This document shows positions 40,780 to 49,271 of a stretch of 64,000 nt of DNA, one piece after another. Under the pieces are notes generated by a model. That model made no database searches. It was not told where the DNA came from and saw nothing but the letters and a program-made list of their open reading frames with translations. Position numbers and translations under genes: made by a program. Source of the stretch: Kineosporia corallincola (lineage in GTDB: Bacteria > Actinomycetota > Actinomycetes > Actinomycetales > Kineosporiaceae); contig NZ_JAHBAY010000005.1 in the NCBI RefSeq assembly GCF_018499875.1, positions 1 through 64,000 on the forward strand, in the 5' to 3' direction. How positions within the stretch are numbered: the first letter of the stretch is position 1; every line of letters begins with the position of its first letter.

Positions 40780-40849
40780 GCTCATCCTCTCCGGTTGCAG
40801 CCACCTTGACCGCCCGACCGTCGCTCCAGGCCCAGAACTCAGGCCCAGC

Positions 40850-40861
40850 AACGTATACGTT
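40850..40861 (-). promoter_or_regulatory. AACGTATACGTT palindrome upstream of paralogue B
   Basis: This is the second copy of the palindrome, again 71 nt before the start codon, within GCAACGTATACGTTCC. Conservation of both sequence and distance in the duplicated upstream regions supports a real regulatory site. Confidence 0.55.
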
Positions 40862-41435
40862 CCGTGGAGCCGGATCCACCAGAGTGTCCGCGAGGTCATC
40901 ATGACTGCCCGTCGAGTCAACCCCGACCAGCCCCGCACGACCGCGACTCACGGCTCGTTCGTCGCAGGGACGACCCGTGCCGCAGCACCAAGGTATCGTC
41001 GTCCCGGGCAGTCACTTCACGAATACCGACTCTCAGCAATGGCTTTGCGTCATCCTGCCGCCCAGGAGGCGCCAGCTGATCGCCCGTCCCCGGCCGGCCA
41101 GGGATACCCCGGGCTACCGGGCGCGTCGAGCGCAGAAGCGCACTCTGTCGTCCTGGGCGATCGAGCGGGTCCCTTTCCACATGCCGGTCTCGTGGTGGCG
41201 ATTGAGCCGGCCGGGTCGCGCGGGGTCGCGGAAGCTCGGCGGCCGGTCCGGGACTGCGCTGATTCTGGATGTTGTCGAGCGTGGGTGAGCTCTCCGCTCG
41301 CCTGACCAGCCTGGCCACTCGTCCTTGTTCGCGTCCCGTACTGCCTGCTCACCGCGCTGTCCCGGGGCGGACGGCTCACGGACGGACAGCCGCCGTCGCC
41401 TGAACCACCAGGCGGGCATCCCCGTGAGTGGATGC
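40862..41435. other. Intergenic region without a recognisable gene
   Basis: This stretch of about 570 bp lies between paralogue B and the lectin-like gene. Several frames are open on both strands (for example 40977-41288 plus), but none has convincing codon bias with a ribosome site or a known motif. The piece 41100-41290 could be a decayed gene end; unresolved. Confidence 0.4.
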
Positions 41436-43256
41436 ATGAGGTCGTCCGAAAACCTGTCTCCGTCGCCGAACCGACCCGATGAGTTGCGGCTCGGTGAGTA
41501 CCTGCACGGTACGTCCATCAGCTCACGGTCGGGGCGCTTCGCCTTCCAGAACGTCAGGGGCGCCGCGACCCGGCTGTACGACAATGCCTCAGGTGCGGTG
41601 CTGTGGACCGTCCCGGACGACAGACCTCGTGACAGCAGCAGTTTCGTCGTAGGCCTGGACGGTGACCTGGTGGTCAGGAACCGCTCCCGGCTTCCCGTCT
41701 GGCGGGCCGCCACGGCCGGGCTCGGTGGCGTGGTGTTACGGCTGACGGACAGCGGGGAGCTGGAGCTGCTCGACGAGGACGGCCGCAAGGTGTGGGGCAG
41801 CGGCACCGCCGGCGCGGTCGAGCCTCTGGCTCACTCCCCGATCGTATTCGGGTGGGGGTCGGTGCTGCGCCGGGGGCAGTCGCTCCGGCATCAGTCCCTG
41901 GTGAGCCCCGACGGGCTGAGCGTGCTGGCACACACCGAGAGAGGGGTCAGTTTTTTCGTTACCGGCGAGGGGGATCACTGGGCGCATGCTGACGACCGGC
42001 CCGGCAGCGCCCTTGAGTTGGGTCTGGACGGAGTTCTGCGCCTGCGGGCGGGCGAGGAGGTGCTGCACGAGTTCGGCGGCCCGGCTGAGGAATTGCAGGT
42101 GTGGGGCCGCCGCGCCGAACTGGTGCAGGCCGATGGCGACGTGGTGTGGGCCACGCCGGCGCACGTCCGGTACGGGCAGGACCCCGGTGACCGGCTGGTC
42201 CGGAACCCACCGCATCAGGCGGTGCTGGAACGGCGGTTCATGTCCCTGGCGCCCGATCACGGCTACACGGTCGCCGTCGTCAAGAAGACCCGGCCGGACG
42301 AGGTGCTGCGCCGCTGGGACGTCCAGGACGTCTCGGTGACGACCTGGCAGCGCCTGCAGGCGTCGCGCCCGGACGGACAGGTGCCGGTGGCCGCCGTGCC
42401 GCTCGGCGACGACACCCTGCTGATGGCGGGAGCCCCCTGGCTCCCGGGCGAGCGGCTCTCGACCGGGACCACGGTCGCGCGCGAGAGTTACGACGCCCTC
42501 CGTGAGGGATGGCCGCAGGAGTGGGCCCTGCACGCCGACGGCCGGACCGTCGCGCACGTGCGGCAGGCGTACCCGAGGATCCGCATGGGCGTGACCCGCC
42601 CGGACGTCGAGAAGGCCGCCCAGAGGGTCGACGTGCCGACGTACCTCCAGGGCAGCGTCGACTGGCTGGCCGTGTGGGCCGGCCTGGAGCTGACGTTCCG
42701 GGCGGCCGGGGTCTGCCCCGAGGTGGGCGACCTGAACGGTGAGATGCTGGGTGGCTTCGTGGCGGCGTCGCTGGCCCGGCCGCCCCGCGGGCCGCAGGTG
42801 CTCACTCCGCCCGGGCGAGCGCCCTTGCCGGAACTGGACTTCCTGCTGGTGCGGACCGACTTCTCCGACGACGCGGAATGGGACGCCCTGCTGCGGGAGC
42901 TGACCGGCCATGAGTCCTTCGGGGACGCCGAGGAGCATCCGGTGAACGACAGGTCCTGGGAGGGGGCCAGCCTGGACGAGGTGATGGCGGCCGTGCCGAA
43001 CCCGGAGCAGATTCCCGCCGTGCACATCGCCGACTCCGTCTCCATGACCGGCCGGGGGCATCCGGTGCTGACGGTCAGTACCAGCATCCCGGCCGCGAGC
43101 GAGACCTACGAGCCGGACGAGAACTCGCCCCGCAGCATCCGCGTCGCCGCCGACTCGGTCTGGACCGTGCACGCGAACCTGGAGATCGCCAACATGGACT
43201 GGGAGGAGTTCGTCCCCGATCCCGACGGGCCGGATCCGGTCTACCGGGACAGCTGA
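41436..43256 (+). CDS. B-lectin domain protein fused to DUF6924
   Basis: The N-terminal about 240 residues consist of short beta-repeats typical of bulb-type (mannose-binding) lectins: LRLGEYLHGTSISSRSGRFA, AVLWTVPDDR, LVVRNRSRLPVW, LELLDEDGRKVWGSG, and a second round with LRRGQSLRHQSLVSPDGLSV. A middle region (about 300-480) has no clear family. The C-terminal about 130 residues match the DUF6924 pattern (FLLVRTDFSDDAEWDALLRE ... WTVHANLEIANMDWEEFV). No signal peptide is visible, so it is probably cytosolic. ATG 41436 lacks a strong ribosome site. The combination suggests a glycan-binding or polymorphic effector-like role; not established. Confidence 0.8.
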   Translation: MRSSENLSPSPNRPDELRLGEYLHGTSISSRSGRFAFQNVRGAATRLYDNASGAVLWTVPDDRPRDSSSFVVGLDGDLVVRNRSRLPVWRAATAGLGGVVLRLTDSGELELLDEDGRKVWGSGTAGAVEPLAHSPIVFGWGSVLRRGQSLRHQSLVSPDGLSVLAHTERGVSFFVTGEGDHWAHADDRPGSALELGLDGVLRLRAGEEVLHEFGGPAEELQVWGRRAELVQADGDVVWATPAHVRYGQDPGDRLVRNPPHQAVLERRFMSLAPDHGYTVAVVKKTRPDEVLRRWDVQDVSVTTWQRLQASRPDGQVPVAAVPLGDDTLLMAGAPWLPGERLSTGTTVARESYDALREGWPQEWALHADGRTVAHVRQAYPRIRMGVTRPDVEKAAQRVDVPTYLQGSVDWLAVWAGLELTFRAAGVCPEVGDLNGEMLGGFVAASLARPPRGPQVLTPPGRAPLPELDFLLVRTDFSDDAEWDALLRELTGHESFGDAEEHPVNDRSWEGASLDEVMAAVPNPEQIPAVHIADSVSMTGRGHPVLTVSTSIPAASETYEPDENSPRSIRVAADSVWTVHANLEIANMDWEEFVPDPDGPDPVYRDS

Positions 43257-43293
43257 TCCCTGCCGCTGGAAGGGCCCGGTGAGTGGGGCCGCG

Positions 43294-43845
43294 TCATGCC
43301 TGGCCCGGCCGCGACGCGCCCCACTCGTGGGCCAGGACCGAGTAGAGATTGGAGTCCCGCCACTCACCGTTGGTGAAGACATGATCGCGGATCCGGCCCT
43401 CGTAGGTCATACCGAGCTTCTCGGCGCCCTTCATCGAAGCCGTGTTGCTTGGGCCGATCGCGGCCGAAACCCGGCGCAACCCCAAGCTGGAGAATCCGAA
43501 ACTTACTAGAAGCCGACCAATTTCAGTACCGTGACCGAGATGCCAGTGATCCGCGCGCAGAGCGCAGAACAGCTTGGCCGACTTCGCCCTCCCGAGGAAA
43601 AGCCGGCCCATGCCGATCAGGACGCCGTCGGCCTCGGCCGCCAGGGCGTATTCCACGCGCGGCTCGGCCACTGCCATCTCGACGATGTCGGCGATCATGC
43701 GAACCGTCTCGGCCCTGCTGCGGCTGTCGAAGGCCAGCCACCGGGTGACCTCATCGCTCCCGAGAAACGCGTGCGCCGCCTCGGCGTCCTCGATTCGGAA
43801 CTCCCGGAGCCGGACGGCCGGGCCGGAGAGCGTCACCGGATGCAT
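43294..43845 (-). CDS. GNAT-family N-acetyltransferase (RimJ/RimL-like)
   Basis: This 183-aa acetyltransferase of the GNAT fold has VRLREFRIEDAEAAHAFLGS, the beta-4 strand ADGVLIGMGRLFLG, an acetyl-CoA loop region HWHLGHGTEIGRLLVSFGF (a variant of the Q/RxxGxG/A motif), RVSAAIGPSNTASMKGAEKL and GMTYEGRIRDHVFTNGEWRD. The last two blocks are typical of RimJ-type enzymes that acetylate protein N-termini or small amines. The substrate cannot be told. It converges on the lectin gene and is divergent from the RiPP cluster. Confidence 0.92.
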   Translation of the reverse strand: MHPVTLSGPAVRLREFRIEDAEAAHAFLGSDEVTRWLAFDSRSRAETVRMIADIVEMAVAEPRVEYALAAEADGVLIGMGRLFLGRAKSAKLFCALRADHWHLGHGTEIGRLLVSFGFSSLGLRRVSAAIGPSNTASMKGAEKLGMTYEGRIRDHVFTNGEWRDSNLYSVLAHEWGASRPGQA

Positions 43846-44036
43846 CGCGCGATGCTAACAGCCTGTTCTCACTGGGCCATGCCCTGTCGGCGCGAAGTGG
43901 CCGGCCATCGTCGCTCCCGCTGAGCAGCGAGGTGCCCGCTTTTCCGGTGCATCCATCCCCTCGTCTCGCTTACCTGCTTCACCTGACTGCCACCGGGCCG
44001 CGTTCTCACGGGCACCCGAATCCGCCCAGAAGGGTA

Positions 44037-44065
44037 TTGATGGCATGCATGTGCGGGCTTAGGAT
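44037..44065 (+). promoter_or_regulatory. Candidate promoter of the radical SAM gene
   Basis: TTGATG (44037-44042), a 17-nt spacer and TAGGAT (44060-44065) fit a primary-sigma promoter, placed 25 nt before the start codon of the radical SAM gene at 44091. The spacer contains the palindrome GCATGC. Confidence 0.5.
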
Positions 44066-44090
44066 TCAGTGCAGATGGGACGAGGAGCTC

Positions 44091-46007
44091 ATGCGCATCA
44101 CGCTGGTCAATATGCCCTGGCACGTACTCGACTGGCCGTCCATGGCCCTGGCAACGCTTGACGGAACGCTCAGCAACCTCGGGCACCAGGTGAGCCACCT
44201 GTACGAGAACATCCGGTTTCCCGAATATCTCCTGACGGCCAGCGGTGGCCGGATCACTCCGGATGACTACATCACGGTGAGTCTGTCCGGTTATGAAGAT
44301 GGTGTCGGGGAGTGGATATTCAGCTCAGCGCTGTCGTCGCCGGGTCGGCATGAGGACGCGTATGTGCGGTGGTTGCGCGACAGGGAATACGGCCCCGTCG
44401 CCCAGGCCACCGGCATGCACCGCCTGGTTCCGGAGTACATCCGGCAGGCAGCCGACCGCGTCCTGGCCGGGAAACCTGATCTGGTCGGTCTGACCAGTAC
44501 CTTCGAGCAGAACGTACCGTCACTCGCGCTGGCGACCGAGCTGAAACGCCGCCAGCCCGCTCTCCCGGTAGTGATGGGCGGCGCGAACTGTGACGGCGTC
44601 ATGGGCGCGGCCCTGCACCGAAACTTCACCTGCCTCGACTACGTGGTCCGCGGCGAGGGTGAACAGCCGGTGACCGAGCTGATGGAGGCGCTGGAGGGGC
44701 GGCGCGATCTGGCCGATGTCAGCAGTCTGTGCTGGCGCGACCGCGACGGCCGCTCGGTCGAGAACCCCTACCGGCCCTCTCTGACCCCCGGCGACCAGAT
44801 TCCGGTGCCGCATCTGCGACCGTACTTCGCCGACATGGAGACCTCGCCCGTCCGGAACTGGGTCGGCCGCCTCCATCAGCGACTGGAGTCCTCCCGCGGA
44901 TGCTGGTGGGGCGAGAAGCGCCAGTGCACCTTCTGCGGGCTCAACGGTGGTGCCATGAAGTACCGGTCCAAGCCGCCCGAGCGTGTCTGGGCCGAGATCG
45001 AGCAGGCAGTACACGAGCACCAGGTGCTCGACATCGCCTTCACCGACAACATTCTCGATCCCGCATACCTGGACTCCTTACTCCCCCGCGTTTCCGCTGC
45101 GGGATGGGACCTGAGAATCTTCTACGAGGTCAAGTCCAATCTCAGACCGGAGCAGATGCGCGCACTGTCCGCCCCCGGCGTCACCGTGGTGCAGCCCGGC
45201 ATCGAGAACCTCTCCTCCGGACCGCTGGAGCTCATGGACAAGGGCACCACCGGCGCCGCCCAGGTGCGGGCCCTGCGGTTGTTCCTTCAGCACGGCATCT
45301 TCCCGGGCTGGAACTATCTGTACGGCTTCCCTGGTGAGCAGTGGCACCAGGACTACGCCGACGTCGTGCGGCAGATGCCCGCCCTGGTCCATCTCCCCCC
45401 GCCCAGTCATGCCATCCGCTTTTCCCTGGAACGCTTTTCGCCGCTGTTCGACCGGCCTGAGCTGGGCATCGACGACCCACGGCGTGCCCTTGGCTGGTAC
45501 CGGCTCGTCTATGACCTACCGGACGATGAACTTGTCGATCTGGCCTATATTTTCGAGTACCAGCCACGGGGTATCAGCGAGGCGCAGGCCAGGGAACTGC
45601 ATTCGGCCGTGGATCAGTGGAAAGCCGGTTACGAGCACTCCAGCCTGTCGTTGCGGGCCTGCGGCGACAGCCTGACCATCAGGGACCGGAGGGCCGGCTG
45701 GGCATCCGCCGACCACGTGCTGAGGAACGATGAGGCAATCGTTTACAGCACTCTCGAAAGGCATCTCAGTCTTCCGGGTCTGAAGGCAGCCCTGCGGGCC
45801 GGCGGGTGCGACATACCCGAGAAAGAACTGTCCGTCCTTCTCGGCGACTGGCTCGAAGCCGGTCTGGTGTATCGCGACGTGTTCCGGCGGCAGGAGAACT
45901 GGGTGGCCCTCGCGGTTCCCGCCGATCCGCGCCGTCGCAACGGCGCGTCGGACATCGGCCCACCGACCGCCGACGAGGAGAGTCTTAATGCCTTCGCCAC
46001 CGGATGA
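44091..46007 (+). CDS. RiPP maturation radical SAM enzyme with B12-binding-like domain (TIGR03975 type)
   Basis: This 638-aa enzyme has an N-terminal cobalamin-binding-like Rossmann region (about 1-200; DLVGLTSTFEQNVPSLALAT, LPVVMGGANCDGVMGAALHR, CLDYVVRGEGEQPVTELMEA). A radical SAM domain follows, with Cys271, Cys279 and Cys282 in RGCWWGEKRQCTFCGLNG. This CX7CX2C spacing is the hallmark of the RiPP maturation radical SAM protein 1 family rather than the standard CX3CX2C. Further radical SAM features are AFTDNILDP and GIENLSSGPLELMDKGTTG. Such enzymes install C-methyl groups or other changes on peptide precursors. ATG 44091 has GAGGAG upstream. The 3' end overlaps the DUF5825-like gene by 20 bp, and a precursor-like ORF follows, making a compact operon. 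Confidence 0.92.
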   Translation: MRITLVNMPWHVLDWPSMALATLDGTLSNLGHQVSHLYENIRFPEYLLTASGGRITPDDYITVSLSGYEDGVGEWIFSSALSSPGRHEDAYVRWLRDREYGPVAQATGMHRLVPEYIRQAADRVLAGKPDLVGLTSTFEQNVPSLALATELKRRQPALPVVMGGANCDGVMGAALHRNFTCLDYVVRGEGEQPVTELMEALEGRRDLADVSSLCWRDRDGRSVENPYRPSLTPGDQIPVPHLRPYFADMETSPVRNWVGRLHQRLESSRGCWWGEKRQCTFCGLNGGAMKYRSKPPERVWAEIEQAVHEHQVLDIAFTDNILDPAYLDSLLPRVSAAGWDLRIFYEVKSNLRPEQMRALSAPGVTVVQPGIENLSSGPLELMDKGTTGAAQVRALRLFLQHGIFPGWNYLYGFPGEQWHQDYADVVRQMPALVHLPPPSHAIRFSLERFSPLFDRPELGIDDPRRALGWYRLVYDLPDDELVDLAYIFEYQPRGISEAQARELHSAVDQWKAGYEHSSLSLRACGDSLTIRDRRAGWASADHVLRNDEAIVYSTLERHLSLPGLKAALRAGGCDIPEKELSVLLGDWLEAGLVYRDVFRRQENWVALAVPADPRRRNGASDIGPPTADEESLNAFATG

Positions 46008-46791
46008 TGCGGCGCCGCACCGACGACGCCCTCTCCCGCTCGCGCACACGCCCCGTCTGCTACGGGCGCGGGGCGCGGGGCGCGTGGTCGCGCCGGCTCT
46101 GCCGTTCACCGAACCTGAGCCCTTGCTGGCCGAACTCGCTCGCATCGCAGCTGTCCTACCAGGCCCGTTGCCGGACGAGATCACCATCGACTCCCGGGCC
46201 TCCGACCTGGCCAGGATCGCCGGTGTGCTCGGCCGAGTGGGCCCGGCCGGCCTCACGATCACCGTTCGCACACCCACCGTGCCTTTGAACGCCGGCATCC
46301 CGGCCGTCGTGGGTGTACTGGCTCACGCGCAGGTTGCTGCCCTGGAGATCACCAGGGAGCTCGTGGTCGGCGGCCCCCTCGCGGTCGCCTGGACCGAGCT
46401 GGCCAAGGCCGCGCTCTCGCACGGGTTACCCCTGCGTTGGTCGGGGGCAGCCGATTCGCTTCTGCTGGAACACTTCACGCACCTGGTGCCGCCGCAACGT
46501 TCACATGACTGGCGCCGGGCCTGGCGTTACGGAGCCCTGACCTGGCGTCGTGGACCTGGATTCGCTCTCGTGAACGACGATCGGAACGAGCAGGACCGGC
46601 GTCGTCATACTGTCGATCTGTTGCTGCTGACCGGCATTTTCGGCCCTGACCTGGACCGGCCAGCTCAGACCTCCGCAGATCCGGGCCCCGTCATCGACGA
46701 GCTGATCCACCTCGGCCTGGCAGCTCGGCTACCGAACGGAGTCGTGTGGTTGCCCTACCGAATGCGCCGCTTTCCGGCAGCCCCTCCCTGA
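45988..46791 (+). CDS. DUF5825-like partner protein of the RiPP radical SAM enzyme
   Basis: This 267-aa protein resembles DUF5825 members commonly found beside RiPP radical SAM methyltransferases. It has EPLLAELARIAAVLPGPLPD, SDLARIAGVLGRVGPAGLTI and TELAKAALSHGLPLRWSGAA, a segment WRYGALTWRRGPGFALVNDD, and a C-terminal part (RRRHTVDLLLLTGIFG ... PVIDELIHLGLAARL) that looks like a winged or PqqD-like recognition region. No catalytic motif or membrane helix is seen. ATG 45988 is inside the end of the radical SAM gene (20-bp overlap). It may bind the precursor or assist the enzyme. Family name from memory of the pattern; moderate certainty. Confidence 0.75.
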   Translation: MPSPPDDAAPHRRRPLPLAHTPRLLRARGAGRVVAPALPFTEPEPLLAELARIAAVLPGPLPDEITIDSRASDLARIAGVLGRVGPAGLTITVRTPTVPLNAGIPAVVGVLAHAQVAALEITRELVVGGPLAVAWTELAKAALSHGLPLRWSGAADSLLLEHFTHLVPPQRSHDWRRAWRYGALTWRRGPGFALVNDDRNEQDRRRHTVDLLLLTGIFGPDLDRPAQTSADPGPVIDELIHLGLAARLPNGVVWLPYRMRRFPAAPP

Positions 46792-46871
46792 AGCGACCGG
46801 ATCCCGTTGATGAAGTGCAACTGGTCGCCTATGGTCGTCATCAGTCCTACACCGCTCCCCCGGAGGTTCAC

Positions 46872-47009
46872 ATGCCGAAGCTGCCCGAACACCCCGACCG
46901 GACCGAAGACAAAGCCGCCCCCTCAGCGGTTCTGCAGACGACGTCACTCGTCTCCTCATCCACCCAGGACTCGCACTTCGGTTTCGATTACGGTCTGACC
47001 GCCCGATAG
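46872..47009 (+). CDS. Candidate RiPP precursor peptide (45 aa)
   Basis: This short gene starts at ATG 46872 behind GGAGG at good spacing, 80 nt after the DUF5825-like gene on the same strand. The peptide has a charged leader-like half (MPKLPEHPDRTEDKAAPSAV) and a polar/aromatic C-terminal half (LQTTSLVSSS then TQDSHFGFDYGLTAR) that would be the core. Aromatic and Ser/Thr residues are plausible sites for radical SAM chemistry. A 15-bp hairpin follows the stop by 20 nt. It belongs to no precursor family I recognise. Position, length and ribosome site are the evidence for it. Confidence 0.7.
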   Translation: MPKLPEHPDRTEDKAAPSAVLQTTSLVSSSTQDSHFGFDYGLTAR

Positions 47010-47028
47010 ACGAGGGCGTAGCCCGATG

Positions 47029-47075
47029 AAGTGGTTCAGAGAGCTGACTGCCAAAGCTCGCTCTCTGAACCACTT
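47029..47075 (+). terminator. Terminator of the RiPP-like operon
   Basis: AAGTGGTTCAGAGAG (47029-47043) pairs perfectly with CTCTCTGAACCACTT (47061-47075) around a 17-nt loop, 20 nt after the precursor stop codon. Confidence 0.75.
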
Positions 47076-47293
47076 CTCCGGCAGACCGTCTGGACACCCA
47101 GCGCCCGGAGCACTGCCCCGAGGCGGTCAGGTCCGGGCGTCATCGCAAGCCTTCGCCAAGTGGGCGCCGTTCGCGGATCACGGGCCCACTGCTACGGTCC
47201 GGCCGAGGAGTTGCGGGCGTTGCGCGAGACCACGGCCGACACCGCCGCCATGCTGGGACACCCCGGCTGATCCGGTCCGCTCGGATTCTCGGC

Positions 47294-47400
47294 TCAGAGC
47301 CGGAACCGTCCCACGGCCGTCCGCAGTTCGGCCGCCACGCGGTCCAGCTGCTCGACCGCGACGTCGGCCTCGGCCGGGGTCGCGGTGGTGCTGCGGGTGC
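47294..47400 (-). pseudogene. 3' fragment of a methyl-accepting chemotaxis receptor gene
   Basis: About 107 bp on the minus strand encode the receptor C-terminus ([20 protein letters not shown] then RFRL stop) almost exactly as in the full receptor gene at 49272-50930, including the same stop and the downstream CAGAGCCGGAACCGTCCCAC at DNA level. Nothing of the receptor remains upstream. It is the scar of a duplication or recombination. The preceding 200 bp (47080-47290) also look decayed, with a short high-GC3 frame ending ALRETTADTAAMLGHPG. Confidence 0.8.
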
Positions 47401-47538
47401 GTGGCCCGGGGCCACGGGTCACGGTCACGGTGACGCCCCGTTCCCCGGCGGCCGGGCCGACCGGCGGCCCTTCAGATCCGGACGGGCGGGTGGCCGTCCC
47501 GGAGGCGCGCCTGATCCGCGGGAGTACCGTGTCAGGCC

Positions 47539-48444
47539 ATGATCTCCTCGTTCACCGCCTTCCAGCGCCGGTGGGACGCGATGATCGGCAAGGACTTCCG
47601 GTTGCCGACCTTCGCCCCGGCGACCGTCAGCGGATGGCACGGCGCGGACCCGCTCGCCCGTCTCGACGACGTCATCATCAGCCGGGTCAGCGGCACCCCG
47701 GGCATCACGACCACGGACATGCCCGAGGACACCGCCGGGCGGGTGCGGCTGTGGATCGTGCGGTCGGGCGGCTGGACCCTGCACGACCCGCGGCGAGGCA
47801 GTGCCTACACCGTGTCCGCCGGGCAGTTCCTGCTGCATCACGGACCGGCCGAGCGCTTCGTGTCGCAACCGAACACCAGTTCCCTGCACGTGGCGATGCC
47901 CGCCGACGCCTTCGACCCGCGCCCGGCGGCCGGCCCGGTCACGACGCCTGAAATCCGTCTGGTCACCGCGCACGCCGAGATGCTGCACCTGGCCCATCGC
48001 GGTCTCGGCCCCGCCGGGCGCCGGGCCGCGCGGGACACTCTGGTGGAACTCGCCCGGGCCGTGCCCCGGGGTGGTTTCGACGACGCCGAGCCCCAGTTGG
48101 CCCCCGCCCTGGCCGAGGCCGCGAAACGGCTGGCCCGCGAGCGGCTCGCCGACCGCGACCTGACCCCGGCGATGCTGGCGCGGGAGTTCAGCGTGTCGCT
48201 GCGGACGCTGCAACGCGCCTTCGCCGACAGCGGGACGAGTGTCGCCTCCTACCTGCGCGAGGAGCGGCTGGAGCGGGCCCGCCGTGACCTCGAGGCGGGC
48301 CTGAGCGTCACCCAGACTGCCGCGCGCTGGCACTTCGCCGACAGCAGCCACCTCACCCGGGTCTACAAACGCCGGTACGGCCACACACCGAGCACCGCCA
48401 TGTCAGCCGCCGATCAGCCGGCCACCGCTCAGTCGCTCGTGTAG
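47539..48444 (+). CDS. AraC-family transcriptional regulator
   Basis: This 301-aa regulator has an N-terminal cupin-like AraC_binding_2 domain (VRLWIVRSGGWTLHDPRRGS, AYTVSAGQFLLHHGPAERFV) and a C-terminal double HTH (LTPAMLAREFSVSLRTLQRA, SVTQTAARWHFADSSHLTRV, YKRRYGHTPS). It converges with a 16-bp overlap on an SDR gene. A paralogue at 54026-55000 is also linked to SDR genes, so both probably regulate oxidoreductases or their pathways. Confidence 0.93.
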   Translation: MISSFTAFQRRWDAMIGKDFRLPTFAPATVSGWHGADPLARLDDVIISRVSGTPGITTTDMPEDTAGRVRLWIVRSGGWTLHDPRRGSAYTVSAGQFLLHHGPAERFVSQPNTSSLHVAMPADAFDPRPAAGPVTTPEIRLVTAHAEMLHLAHRGLGPAGRRAARDTLVELARAVPRGGFDDAEPQLAPALAEAAKRLARERLADRDLTPAMLAREFSVSLRTLQRAFADSGTSVASYLREERLERARRDLEAGLSVTQTAARWHFADSSHLTRVYKRRYGHTPSTAMSAADQPATAQSLV

Positions 48445-49142
48445 CGGTCCGAGATCACCACGGGGGCGTCGGCGAGGTCCTCGTAGTAGAAGTCCGCCTG
48501 GTCGCGGTCGACGTGGAGCTTCCAGTACTCCTCGGCGATGACGTCCGGTTCCGAACCGGGCCGTCCCTGGCCGATGTTGGCGGCGATCGACACGTGCGCC
48601 GCGTGCACACCGGTCCCGGCCAGACCGGCGTTCAGGTTGAGCGCGTAGGCCCGCAGCGCGCTGACGGCGATGCTCACGTTGGTGATGGCCGGCACGACCA
48701 TCCGGCTGGACACGGCCCCGGCGGTCAGCAGCACGGTGCCGCGCCCGCGTTCGATCATGCCGGGCAGCACCTGCTGCACGGCCGCCACGCTGCCGTACAG
48801 GTGCAGCTCGACGTGCGGCGCCAGGGTCTCGACGGTCGTCTCCGCCGCGCCGGTGAACGGCGAGACGGCGAGGTCGGCCCGGCGCGGGGTCGGCGAGAAC
48901 TCCAGCACCTCGATCGGCCCGAGCTCGGTCTCGGCCCGGGCCAGGGCCCGGCTCAGGGCCTGGCGATCGGTGATGTCGGCCGGGAAGATTCCTACCCGCA
49001 CGCCCTGGATGTCGTCCGCGACGGCCTTCAGCGCGTCCGGGTCACGGGCGATCAGCGCGACGTCGAAACCGCCTGCCGCGAAACGCCTGGCGATGGCGCG
49101 GCCCATCAGGGAGCCCGCGCCGACGATGGCAATAACACTCAT
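48429..49142 (-). CDS. SDR-family oxidoreductase
   Basis: This 237-aa Rossmann protein starts VIAIVGAGSLMGRAIARRFA with VALIARDPDALKAV. Unlike classical SDRs it lacks a clear YxxxK: the region after LLTAGAVSSRMVVPAITNVS reads IAVSALRAYALNLNAGLAGT, so the catalytic Tyr and Lys seem absent. It may act as a divergent SDR or NAD(P)-binding protein without dehydrogenase activity. It overlaps the convergent AraC gene by 16 bp. Confidence 0.85.
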   Translation of the reverse strand: MSVIAIVGAGSLMGRAIARRFAAGGFDVALIARDPDALKAVADDIQGVRVGIFPADITDRQALSRALARAETELGPIEVLEFSPTPRRADLAVSPFTGAAETTVETLAPHVELHLYGSVAAVQQVLPGMIERGRGTVLLTAGAVSSRMVVPAITNVSIAVSALRAYALNLNAGLAGTGVHAAHVSIAANIGQGRPGSEPDVIAEEYWKLHVDRDQADFYYEDLADAPVVISDRYTSD

Positions 49143-49271
49143 ACCGCCACGCTAGGAGCACGACCCCGGCACGAGCTTGGACACCCGCGTCAGATTCCCG
49201 GGACATCCGCGCCATCGACCGGTGCGATGTGCCGGGCCCAGCCGGCAGGGACCTGGGCCCGGCCCACAGTC

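Noticed and set aside
40977-41288. Possible transposase-like piece before the lectin gene
   Set aside because: Basic residues and WW-like pairs recall transposases, but no DDE motif, terminal repeats or target duplication could be seen.
41736-43382. Long minus-strand frame across the lectin gene
   Set aside because: The plus strand shows lectin repeats and the DUF6924 pattern with proper codon bias; the antisense has none.
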